A stretch of 64,000 nt of DNA, from assembly GCF_002584985.1 (NCBI RefSeq), contig NZ_NUPZ01000019.1, forward strand, positions 17,752 to 81,751, given 5' to 3'. The translations under genes were made by a program, and so were the position numbers. The notes under the pieces are model-generated. The model ran no database searches. It was not told the DNA's origin and worked only from the letters and a program-made list of their open reading frames with translations. The stretch is from Bacillus sp. AFS029637 (lineage in GTDB: Bacteria > Bacillota > Bacilli > Bacillales > Bacillaceae_G). This document shows, piece by piece, positions 18,063-25,839 of the stretch (position 1 is the first letter of the stretch; each line of letters opens with the position of its first letter).

Positions 18063-19123
18063 CCCTTTTTTCCTTCTTTCATTTCTATAAAATTCAATAC
18101 TTCTTTAAATAGAACATCATGATTTTTTTCATATACTGCCCAGTGTGTTGCATTAGGAATCACAACTTCCTTTTTTTGCTTAGTCCCAGTTAATTTCGAT
18201 AGCATATCTCTATCGGCAAATAAATCATCTTCTCCATAAATAACCAGCACAGGAGAAGTAATCTGAGATGCATCATATAAAGGACGGTTATTCCAAATAG
18301 AATATAAATCTTCTAGAGGCCCCATTGGTCGACGAATGATGCCATTATTTTTCTCGCTAATTGGATCTGAGTGAAGAAATACATCTTTTACAGAATCCAT
18401 AGCTTCATTTGTGACAATTTTTTTCTCGCCCATCATCATATGCCAGTGATGCATTCCTTTATCAAAGTCTACAGTTTGATAAGAGGGTGCATGAGGATTG
18501 AATTCCCCCTGCTGTAACGGATTGTCAAAGGGCTCTGTCATCATTGGAAGCGTAAACCCATGCATGTACCCATATAAAACAAGTGTATTAACATCATCAA
18601 AATGTGATATTGCATAATTTCCAGCTACCACTCCCCCGTATGACCAGCCAACAAGATGAATTTTTTTTACATTCCTTTTATTTTTAATCCAATTCACAAC
18701 CGTTTCTAAATCTTTTGTTGCATCATCTAAATGAACGACTGGTTTATTTAAGTTAGGCGCTTCTGACATTTCTTTTGGCCTTGAAGATTGACCAAACCCT
18801 CTAAAATCCATTGCCCACGTATCATATCCTTTTTTTGCATACTCATCCATCCATGAATATTTTGATACATCAAAAGCTGCTGCAGTAGGAACACTAAATG
18901 GTTCTAAAAACAAAATGATTTCGTCTGATGTATATTGTTTTTTTGTATTTACACTTTTATGAAGTAAAAATAATGTTTCGTCTTCTAGTGGAATTTTATA
19001 TTCTTCTTTTATTATTTTAGAAGTTTTTGTCCCCTTTGAAACTTCTTGATGATTTGAACAGCTAGACAGTAAAAGAACGAAAAAAATACCCATTAAACTT
19101 ATAGATTTCCAATTCTTTTTCAT
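18059..19123 (-). CDS. Lipoprotein alpha/beta hydrolase
   Basis: 354 residues. ATG at 19123 follows AAAGGGATTTTAAAA and begins a lipoprotein signal peptide ending in the lipobox LLLSSC (Cys about 21), so the enzyme is anchored outside the membrane. The fold is an alpha/beta hydrolase: DFRGFGQSSRP, the nucleophile elbow HLVGWSYGGVVAGN (GxSxG), IYGEDDLFAD (acid) and NATHWAV (His). It overlaps the next gene by four bases. Within the operon it would act on an exported product or on an incoming signal; this is inference. Confidence 0.85.
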   Translation of the reverse strand: MKKNWKSISLMGIFFVLLLSSCSNHQEVSKGTKTSKIIKEEYKIPLEDETLFLLHKSVNTKKQYTSDEIILFLEPFSVPTAAAFDVSKYSWMDEYAKKGYDTWAMDFRGFGQSSRPKEMSEAPNLNKPVVHLDDATKDLETVVNWIKNKRNVKKIHLVGWSYGGVVAGNYAISHFDDVNTLVLYGYMHGFTLPMMTEPFDNPLQQGEFNPHAPSYQTVDFDKGMHHWHMMMGEKKIVTNEAMDSVKDVFLHSDPISEKNNGIIRRPMGPLEDLYSIWNNRPLYDASQITSPVLVIYGEDDLFADRDMLSKLTGTKQKKEVVIPNATHWAVYEKNHDVLFKEVLNFIEMKEGKKG

Positions 19124-19137
19124 TTTTAAAATCCCTT

Positions 19138-19575
19138 TCATTTCATAGAAATGATGGCTATTATTCCAGCTGCAATAATTAACCCCGCTGGTAATCCCTT
19201 TGTAAACAATACAGCCATCAAAGTACCTATTAAAACACCCAATAATATAGTTGGATTCATCGGTAGTACCCCTACTCCTTTTCCTCCTATAAACGACACT
19301 ATAAACCCCGCTAAAATCGATCCCCACCCAATTGGAGAAGTAATTAACTTCATTATGTTATCACTAGAAATCTTCCCTGATGTAATGGGAACTAAAAGAA
19401 ATAACATGAGAAAGAAAATGCCAATTGGAAAAGCATATTGCTGAATAGCATGCAAGATAGCTTTTTGTCCCATAGCAAATAACACACCTAATAAACTTGC
19501 TGCAATAGCCAGTGCATAATCTTTAACAATCAAAGCAAGTATAAAAATAATTCCTAACAATAGAAAAGAAACCAT
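19138..19575 (-). CDS. UPF0756/DUF441 family membrane protein
   Basis: 145 residues, almost entirely hydrophobic, with about four TM segments. VPITSGKIS ... GKGVGVLPMNPTILLGVLIGTLMAV ... GLPAGLIIAAGI matches the UPF0756 (DUF441) family, of unknown function. ATG at 19575 follows GAGGTAAAATAT. It lies between the second ThiF-like gene (15 nt upstream) and the lipoprotein hydrolase, and in this operon it may serve as an exporter or membrane partner. Confidence 0.75.
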   Translation of the reverse strand: MVSFLLLGIIFILALIVKDYALAIAASLLGVLFAMGQKAILHAIQQYAFPIGIFFLMLFLLVPITSGKISSDNIMKLITSPIGWGSILAGFIVSFIGGKGVGVLPMNPTILLGVLIGTLMAVLFTKGLPAGLIIAAGIIAIISMK

Positions 19576-19589
19576 ATATTTTACCTCTT

Positions 19590-20456
19590 CTATAAAGTTG
19601 TATAATCCCAACTGCCGTTTTCAGGTTCACATACCTGTACCATATTTGGATGTGAGAGGTTAATCTGTATAAGGTTTGGACTGATAATAGGTTGTAAATC
19701 TTCTCGATTTACAATGAACTTAAATGCTTCAAAGCTTGCTAGAATCCCTATAATGTTTGCAACAGGAGATAGTACAGCCCATGGTCGCTCTTTATTTATA
19801 TAGCTATTCGCCCACTGTTCATCTGCACCATGTTTAATAGAATTCAGAGCACGTCCATCTTTTAAACCATGAATTTTGTTTTGCATCTCAAGCGTTAGTT
19901 CTTGCTGATAAGATGGATACCCTAACGCAATTTCATAAGGTACAGATTCAGGGGTTAATGACATGACGCCACCTCTAAAGGGTGGTGTAACAGCAATCCA
20001 AATAGAAGGAATCTTTAAAGTTTGAGCCATACGGTGAATAATAACCCTTGCTACCAAATTATCAGTTGCATCTATAATAATATCTGTATTTGCTAACAGA
20101 TCTTTTGCGTTATCTTCTGTAACAAACTCTTGTGTTATTTTCACCTGTAGTAGGGGATTAATGTCTTTTAAGGTTTCTAGAGCCACAAGTGCCTTTGGCT
20201 TTCCTAACTTACTTATAGAACTAAGCATTTGTCGATTAATATTACTCGCTTCAAAAACATCTTGATCAATTACATGAAGATTCCCTATCCCCATTCGTGC
20301 CAACTGGATAAGCGTAATCCCCCCTACTCCCCCAGCACCAACTACAGTAACACGAGCATTCTTCAATTTTTTCTGTTCTTCTATTGAAATTACACCAATA
20401 TTTCGTGTAAAGCTTTCTTCATATATATTTCGTTTATTTAAATTTTCAGTGAACAA
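19590..20456 (-). CDS. ThiF/HesA/MoeB-family adenylyltransferase, second of a pair
   Basis: About 288 residues of the E1-like superfamily. GAGGVGGITLIQLARMGIG is the nucleotide-binding loop. VIDQDVFEASNINRQML carries the Asp and Arg that bind ATP, and DATDNLVARVIIH the adenylation-site Asp. The paired CxxC zinc motifs of MoeB/ThiF are absent. It is a paralogue of the upstream gene, and both end alike (PENGSWDYTTL here). The family activates a C-terminal or free carboxylate as acyl-adenylate. TTG at 20456 is preferred because GGGGGAAG lies 8 nt upstream; ATG at 20483 would overlap the previous gene. Confidence 0.85.
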   Translation of the reverse strand: MFTENLNKRNIYEESFTRNIGVISIEEQKKLKNARVTVVGAGGVGGITLIQLARMGIGNLHVIDQDVFEASNINRQMLSSISKLGKPKALVALETLKDINPLLQVKITQEFVTEDNAKDLLANTDIIIDATDNLVARVIIHRMAQTLKIPSIWIAVTPPFRGGVMSLTPESVPYEIALGYPSYQQELTLEMQNKIHGLKDGRALNSIKHGADEQWANSYINKERPWAVLSPVANIIGILASFEAFKFIVNREDLQPIISPNLIQINLSHPNMVQVCEPENGSWDYTTL

Positions 20457-20469
20457 TTTTGCTTCCCCC

Positions 20470-21318
20470 TTATAATGTTGCATAATCCCAACCGTTTTCT
20501 GGTGCTTCTTTTATCTGGACAGGTGTGAGACTATCTACATCTATAACAATGCCCTTTGGTGCTCTAGCCAAAGGTTCACGACCAGTTAAAACTTGTATCG
20601 CTTCATGAAAGCTAAATAACGATAAAAGATGTGCTCGCATAGGAGTAATAATCCAGCCTACTTTTCCCTCACAAAAATCTTTCGCCCACTCTTCAGGCGC
20701 TCCTTTATCAACCGAATACCATGCTCTTTTTTTCTTAATATCAGCAATTTGCTGCCTTAACTTTGAATCTGTTAATATGGATCCTACAACAGAAACATTC
20801 AACGCCTCTTCATATGGAATCCCAGTTGGAAAGAATGTAGAAACAAATCCTCTTGTAGGAGGACTCCCTGACATACCTACACTTGGTATCCCTAATTCTC
20901 TAGCTGTTCTATGTATAATGACTCTAGAAGGCATATCATCCACTGCTTCTACCACAATATCATGACCCTTCATTAATTCCACCACGTTGTCTTCATCTAC
21001 TTTTGTTTGTATAAAGTTTGTTGAGATATAAGGATAAATATCTTTTACAACTTGTTCAGCAACTTTTGCTTTTGGCTTTCCTACCACACTAGAAAGCGCT
21101 AACATTTGTCTGTTTATATTAGATATTTCAAATTCATCTGGATCGATCCCTGTAATATGTCCAACCCCCATTCTAGAAAAAAGGATGGCTTCATAACCCC
21201 CTACTCCCCCTAATCCAAAGATAATTACTCTTTTATCCCTAAGACATTCTTGTTCTGCTTTTGAATAGACACCAATGTTCTTTTTTACCATTTCCCAATA
21301 GTAAGTATCCATATCCAT
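20470..21318 (-). CDS. ThiF/HesA/MoeB-family adenylyltransferase, first of a pair
   Basis: 282 residues, E1-like. GLGGVGGYEAILFSRMGVG binds ATP; GIDPDEFEISNINRQML and VEAVDDMPSRVIIHRTAR are the other core motifs. There are no zinc-binding Cys pairs and no obvious catalytic Cys loop. Like its neighbour it ends PENGWDYATL. Two tandem paralogues suggest a heterodimer. AGGAGGTTTTTAA precedes the ATG and no gene lies between it and a 24-bp palindrome about 140 bp upstream. It is the first gene of the operon 21318 to 16674. Confidence 0.85.
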   Translation of the reverse strand: MDMDTYYWEMVKKNIGVYSKAEQECLRDKRVIIFGLGGVGGYEAILFSRMGVGHITGIDPDEFEISNINRQMLALSSVVGKPKAKVAEQVVKDIYPYISTNFIQTKVDEDNVVELMKGHDIVVEAVDDMPSRVIIHRTARELGIPSVGMSGSPPTRGFVSTFFPTGIPYEEALNVSVVGSILTDSKLRQQIADIKKKRAWYSVDKGAPEEWAKDFCEGKVGWIITPMRAHLLSLFSFHEAIQVLTGREPLARAPKGIVIDVDSLTPVQIKEAPENGWDYATL

Positions 21319-21459
21319 TTAAAAACCTCCTGTCATGTAATAATTATAAAAAAACTATCCATATAAAATAATCAACATATATAACAATAAATCTAAAATA
21401 TGTTAATTTTGTGAGTTATTTGTAAAAAGAATTAAAATTTTCAAGTTATTTATCTTTTG

Positions 21460-21483
21460 TTAACAGAAGATATCTTCTGTTAA
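21460..21483. promoter_or_regulatory. Perfect 24-bp palindrome upstream of the ThiF operon
   Basis: The half-site TTAACAGAAGAT is followed by its exact complement. It lies about 140 bp before the first ThiF gene. It has no T-run that would make it a clear terminator, so an operator is likely, but no regulator gene is adjacent. Confidence 0.5.
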
Positions 21484-21484
21484 T

Positions 21485-21526
21485 AAAAAACAGATCCAAT
21501 TCAAAATGATATTTAATCTGTTTTTT
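21485..21526. terminator. Terminator-like hairpin
   Basis: AAAAAACAGAT pairs with ATCTGTTTTTT around a 20-nt loop. It would insulate the ThiF operon from DNA to its right. Confidence 0.45.
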
Positions 21527-21540
21527 GTGAGTGGTGTAGA

Positions 21541-21771
21541 TTGACAGAATTATCCCCACTTAATATTCAGGTTTTTATTTATTTAAAAGTAGATTTTCAT
21601 ACGGTTAACAAAGTAAAATCTAATTTTTTATATGTGAAGCTAACTAATTTACCATTAGAAATTATACATGCATACTCATATTTATTTTGCTCGTTTAGCA
21701 AGATTGGTAAGTATGCTGGTATCATCTCGCCAACTCATAAGTTCTTATTATCTATAATCGGGGTAGAACCA
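21541..21771 (+). other. Unrecognised open frame interrupted by a MITE
   Basis: A rightward frame starts at TTG 21541 (reads TELSPLNIQVFIYLKVDFHT, then KLTNLPLEIIHAYSYLFCSF). It runs into the MITE at 21772 and ends inside it. The residue mix is plausible for a gene fragment, but there is no clear ribosome binding site and I cannot place it in a family. Confidence 0.25.
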
Positions 21772-21890
21772 CATCACAATCAAGCTAAGACAAACAAATA
21801 CCCCAAAACGAGAAAATTGACATCTTCAGGAGAAAATGAGCAATTTTTTTGTTTTGGGGGCATTATAAAATTCTTAAGTTGATGGGCATG
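21772..21890. mobile_element. MITE copy 3 joined to a Tn4430-type end
   Basis: Left end CATCACAATCAAGCTAAG and right end CTTAAGTTGATGGGCATG enclose about 119 bp with an inner inverted repeat (CCCCAAAACGAGAAAATTG / CAATTTTTTTGTTTTGGGG). The flanks GGGGTAGAACCA and GGGGTATCGCCA agree at 9 of 12 positions in direct orientation. The right flank is the first part of a 38-bp Tn4430-type repeat. Confidence 0.75.
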
Positions 21891-21927
21891 GGGTATCGCC
21901 AGCATTTTTGAAAACCCCCACGCTAAG
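21890..21927. repeat. Tn4430-type 38-bp terminal inverted repeat (solo)
   Basis: Starts GGGGTATCGCCAGCATTT and ends CCCACGCTAAG, exactly 38 bp. From memory it matches the Tn4430 end at most positions. No transposase or resolvase follows. Confidence 0.75.
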
Positions 21928-22325
21928 CAAAAAATACAATAAGCTACCTGTTTGGACAGCTCATTTACATAATTCTCGTTCTCGGAAGTAAGGTTTTAAA
22001 AGTAACCTATACATAGTGATACTAAAATTACTACTGACAGGGCAAGAAAAAATGTGATATTTCGAATCCATTTTTGTTGTTCAATTTTTCATTGGTAAAT
22101 GTGCTTACATGAAGGAATAGTAAAGCAAACGTTATTAAGAATAGCTCAAATAACCTTTTCTTGCTCAATCCACCATCTTATCAGAATGTATTGTGCAGCA
22201 GACTATGAATATCTTATTGGCGTTCAGCCGAAATACGTGTAAAACTAGATCATCCTTACGGTACTGATAACTGGTGATATAATTATGGGGGAGTTTACTT
22301 TATTTTATAATTTATGAGGTGAAAA
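21928..22325. other. Decayed Tn-end and gene debris
   Basis: The first 45 bp (CAAAAAATACAATAAG ... TTTGGACAGCTCATTT) recur in inverted form at about 59.86-59.91 kb, so they belong to the inside of the Tn4430-like end. Further right, the leftward strand holds pieces of a small membrane protein in two frames (KKRLFELFLITFALLFLHV and EQQKWIRNITFFLALSVVIL), a frameshifted relic. Confidence 0.4.
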
Positions 22326-22841
22326 ATGGACTCTTTAGAATTAAACAAATCTAAATATATTGTCTCTAATATCAAAGAAATTTTGCATAAAAAACTTATT
22401 CTTGATAAACCGTTAACTAAAGATGAGGTGAAAAAATTAAACCTAGTTAATCCCCCTGTATACGAAAATGAGAAGTATCTCATTCAAGAACGGTGGTTTT
22501 ATAGTATTAATATCGGAGAATGGGAAGATGTGGGTATTATTATTCAAGGGAATAATGAAAATCCCGATGTGGAGATTATCGAAATGGCAGAAAAAATATT
22601 CGATGAACTCCATCTATATATAAGTTGTGCATTAAAATATTTACAGAAATTCTTCCCTAATCAAGAAATGAAGAACTACTATCTATCCACAATATGTTTT
22701 GGAAAGATGGTTAATTTTGACGATTATATATTTTCAGGGTTTAGTTTAACTTTTATTTATGATGGTCACTTTGAGTTTCAGTATAAAGTAAAATTTAAAG
22801 AAAATGGATGGCCTATTGGTTTTGAAGGTGGGCCACTTTAA
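22326..22841 (+). CDS. Hypothetical protein, possible orphan immunity protein (171 aa)
   Basis: A complete cytosolic protein with a good ribosome binding site (GAGGTGAAAA). It is acidic and aromatic-rich (ENEKYLIQERWFYSINIGEWEDVGIII ... YIFSGFSLTFIYDGHFEFQYKVKFKENGWPIGFEGGPL). I do not recognise a family. The C-terminal beta-rich part with Trp and Gly resembles small immunity-type proteins of polymorphic toxin loci; this is only an impression. It stands alone between a Tn4430 end and a MITE. Confidence 0.5.
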   Translation: MDSLELNKSKYIVSNIKEILHKKLILDKPLTKDEVKKLNLVNPPVYENEKYLIQERWFYSINIGEWEDVGIIIQGNNENPDVEIIEMAEKIFDELHLYISCALKYLQKFFPNQEMKNYYLSTICFGKMVNFDDYIFSGFSLTFIYDGHFEFQYKVKFKENGWPIGFEGGPL

Positions 22842-22925
22842 TAATCATAGATAATGTTTTCTTATTGGACTAACGGGTGCTTTAGTTGAACAAGATTTAA
22901 ACAACTTTATTATAGGTTACTGCCA

Positions 22926-23050
22926 CATGCCCATCAACTTAAGAAAAATAAAGGCCCCAAAAAAGAAAAAATGAGCCTCTTATGAATAACTGTGAAAAGG
23001 TAAAATTTTTGTTATGGGAGGTTCCTGAAAATCTTAGCTTGATGGGCATG
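22926..23050. mobile_element. MITE copy 4
   Basis: CATGCCCATCAACTTAAG (left) and CTTAGCTTGATGGGCATG (right) bound 125 bp of non-coding DNA. The inside shares AATAACTGT-AAAA-GTAAAATTTT-GTT with copies 1 and 7. The flanking 10 bp (GTTACTGCCA and CGGCAGCACC) are complementary, not repeated. Confidence 0.75.
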
Positions 23051-23079
23051 CGGCAGCACCTCTGTTTAGCTGAAGATTT

Positions 23080-24417
23080 TTATTGCGATTCCTTTCTACC
23101 AACCAAAATGGATAGGACGGATAAAAGGATAAGAATACTTGCGCATACAATAGAGTTAATTATATTGCCTGCATTGAACAAGAAGAAAATAAAAATAATT
23201 GCCAAGGCAGCTGCAGCAAACAAGGTACTGTAAGGAAATAACCACACGCGAAAATACGGCATTTTAGAATACTGTTTACGCAACTTAAATTGTGCAAGGC
23301 AAATGCTAGTCCAAATGAGCAAAACAGTAAAACCCGGGATAGACATCAAATAGCCAAAGACATGCTCTGGTGTAAGGAACGCGATAAAAGATCCAATTAA
23401 TAAACCAGTGCAACTGACAAGAACTCCCCAGACAGGAACACCGCGCTTAGTAAGACGCGAGAATAAAGCCGGAGCCTCGTTATTTTGTGCCAGAGAGTAC
23501 AAAATGCGAGAAGTAGCATACATCCCTGAATTAGCAACCGACAGCACAGCGGTCAATAAGATGAAGTTCATAATATGTGCTACACCTTGTAATCCGGTTG
23601 CAGAGAAAACCTGTACGAAAGGACTGCCTTGCTTTCCTACTTCGTCCCAAGGGATAAGTCCAGTGATGATGAGAATAGGTAATGTGTAAAATAAAACTAC
23701 TCGGAACATGACCCCTTTTACTACTTTAGGAAGCGTCTGTTCCACGTTTTTCGTTTCTGTTACAGTTAATCCGATTAATTCTGAGCCTCCAAAAGAAAAG
23801 ACAACTATTAAGAGTGCTGTGAAAATACTTCCCCATCCTTTTGGAAAGAATCCGCCGTGGCTTGTATAGTTTGTGAAATATGCTGCTTCATGATTTGGAA
23901 TGAAGCCAAATAATAAAGCAAAACCAAGCAAAATAAATAAAACCAGAGTAATAATTTTGACACTTGCAAGCCAAAACTCTATTTCACCGTAAAGTTTGAC
24001 GCTAATCAAGTTGATAAATAGAAGAAGCACCGTACATGCTAAACTAAGCAGCCATAAGGGAGCGGATGGAATCCAGTATTGTAAAAAGCTACCCCCTGCC
24101 AAAACTTCAACAATAATAACTAAAATCCAATCGATCCAGTAGAGCCAACCAACAACAAAGGCGAAACGAGAACCGAAAGCTTTTTGAATCATCCCTTGAA
24201 TATTTAAACCCGGATAAGCAATAGCCATTTCCGCTATTGCGCTCATAACAATGAGAAGGAGAAACCCTGCAAATAAATAAGAAAAAACGATACCAGGTCC
24301 TGCAGCTGAAATCGTATCTGCACTTCCTTTGAAAATTCCTGTCCCAATCATCCCGCCTATCGCCATAAGTCTAATGTGGCGTGGTTGCAGCTCACGCTTC
24401 AGGCTTTGTTGTGCCAT
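23080..24417 (-). CDS. Amino-acid permease, APC superfamily
   Basis: 445 residues with about 12 TM helices. The N-terminus LKRELQPRHIRLMAIGGMIGTGIFKGSADTISAAGPGIV is the substrate-binding first helix of the GABA/amino-acid permease (YbeC/AAT-like) group; GTGIF and the following GPG are hallmarks. The family imports amino acids with protons. The start is placed by AAGGGGGGATTAGAC upstream. A MITE abuts the 3' end. No partner gene indicates the substrate. Confidence 0.9.
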   Translation of the reverse strand: MAQQSLKRELQPRHIRLMAIGGMIGTGIFKGSADTISAAGPGIVFSYLFAGFLLLIVMSAIAEMAIAYPGLNIQGMIQKAFGSRFAFVVGWLYWIDWILVIIVEVLAGGSFLQYWIPSAPLWLLSLACTVLLLFINLISVKLYGEIEFWLASVKIITLVLFILLGFALLFGFIPNHEAAYFTNYTSHGGFFPKGWGSIFTALLIVVFSFGGSELIGLTVTETKNVEQTLPKVVKGVMFRVVLFYTLPILIITGLIPWDEVGKQGSPFVQVFSATGLQGVAHIMNFILLTAVLSVANSGMYATSRILYSLAQNNEAPALFSRLTKRGVPVWGVLVSCTGLLIGSFIAFLTPEHVFGYLMSIPGFTVLLIWTSICLAQFKLRKQYSKMPYFRVWLFPYSTLFAAAALAIIFIFFLFNAGNIINSIVCASILILLSVLSILVGRKESQ

Positions 24418-24601
24418 GTCTAATCCCCCCTTATAATAAGTAATGAAACAAAGTTAATATCTTTTCTCGAAAGTGATTGAGGAACATCACTAACTGCTGC
24501 ATAGTTCTTCTTAGGCGAACTAATATTTAAACTATACAATAATCTTTTTGATTTGGGCATATAATTTTGAAACGTATTTTCGAGAGAATATGGTGTACAA
24601 A

Positions 24602-24634
24602 GAAAAAAATGGTGGCGATTTTTTCGTCGCCACC
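24602..24634 (-). terminator. Rho-independent terminator
   Basis: GGTGGCGA and TCGCCACC form a GC-rich stem; on the minus strand it is followed by ATTTTTTT. It lies 16 nt past the stop of the small gene at 24650-24820. Confidence 0.8.
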
Positions 24635-24649
24635 GCTGCATCAGTTTTT

Positions 24650-24820
24650 CTATTTAGAACTATTTTTGAGTATTTGAATGTTTTTATCTCTTTCTCCACC
24701 ATCGGAAAGTTCCTCTGAAAATTCATGGTCTGCTTTCTTTCCTAACAGGCGTTCAGATGACCGAATTGTGCTGGATGGCAAATTATTATTCGGTGCTGCC
24801 TGTTCATTCCATTTTCTCAT
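24650..24820 (-). CDS. Conserved small hydrophilic protein (56 aa)
   Basis: ATG at 24820 follows AAAAGAGGTGATTTTG. The product starts MRKWNEQAAPNNNLPSSTIR and is charged and Asn/Ser-rich, with no TM or Cys. The composition resembles small sporulation- or spore-core-associated proteins of Bacillus, but I do not recognise the family. The strong terminator directly downstream supports a real monocistronic gene. Confidence 0.6.
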   Translation of the reverse strand: MRKWNEQAAPNNNLPSSTIRSSERLLGKKADHEFSEELSDGGERDKNIQILKNSSK

Positions 24821-24909
24821 CAAAATCACCTCTTTTTTATTATCGGATTTTTGTCATGATTTTATCCCGCTATTCGTGGGCAGTAAGACCCCTACCTCAA
24901 GATTTGGGG

Positions 24910-25749
24910 GTCTGGTGCAAAAAATCTATAAAACTTGGACATACTGATACTATTACTCTAAAAAGGTGTATGATTGGTATGGAAAAGAATAATTTGTTCC
25001 AAATGGAAACACTATCAGCCTGATATTATCTTATTAACGGTAAGATGGTACCTACGGTACAATCTTAGTTTTCGTGATTTAGTGGAAATGATGGAGGAAC
25101 GGAGTTTATCCATTTCTCATACAACAATTATGCGTTGGGTTCATCAGTATGGTCCTGAATTGGATAAACGAATCCGACGTTATCTCAAACAAACAAATGA
25201 CACTTGGAGAGTCGCTGAAACATATATCAAAGTAAAAAATCAATGGATGTACTTGTATCGTGCTGTTGATTCGAAAGGAAGCACAATCGATTTTTTCCTA
25301 AGCAAAACAAGAGATCAGAAGGCTGCAAAGCGCTTTTTCAAGAAAGCTTTGCGGTCTTTTCATGTTTCAACGCCTCGTGTTATAACGGTCGACAAGAATC
25401 CAGCTTATCCTATAGCAATTGAACATTTGAAAAAAGAAAAAAGCATACCTAACGGTATGCGACTTAGACAACAAAAGTACTTGAATAACATAGTAGAACA
25501 AGATTATCGCTTTATAAAGAAACGAATCTGTTCTATGCTAGGGTTCAAATGCTTTGACACAGCTACATCCATTCTTTCTGGAGTAGAAGCCATGCATATG
25601 ATGAAAAAAGAACAGATTGATTTACGGGATCAGTCTGTTCAGAATCAGAAAGAATTCATCCATCATTTGTTTGGGCTAACAGCATAAAATACAATTTCGC
25701 TCGAAATAAATGCGCTATATTCTCTTTTATTTTACCTTTGCACCAGAAC
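24910..25749 (+). mobile_element. IS6-family element (IS240-like), inactive
   Basis: About 840 bp, bounded by GGTCTGGTGCAAA (left, 24910) and the inverted GTTCTGGTGCAAAG (right, 25749). Length and ends fit IS240-type elements of B. thuringiensis. The transposase gene is frameshifted and lacks a catalytic Asp. It lies 90 bp downstream of hblB. Confidence 0.85.
24979..25687 (+). pseudogene. IS6-family transposase with frameshift and D-to-A change in the DDE triad
   Basis: From ATG 24979 the frame reads MEKNNLF, then an extra base near 25000 shifts it; the other frame continues KWKHYQPDIILLTVRWYLRYNLS to LFGLTA. The DDE domain is otherwise well kept: VITVDKNPAYP (second Asp) and YLNNIVEQDYRFIKKR (Glu). 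At the first Asp, the family motif WR-V-D-E-T-Y reads WRVAETYIKV, so the metal-binding Asp is Ala. Either change alone would stop transposition. Confidence 0.8.
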
Positions 25750-25839
25750 TCTCTGAATCAGCTTTTCCACTTAACTTAGTGTCTAGTTTAGTGTATCATC
25801 TCCAATTGCTGCATAATTTTTCTGTCTAACTTTTCGGGT

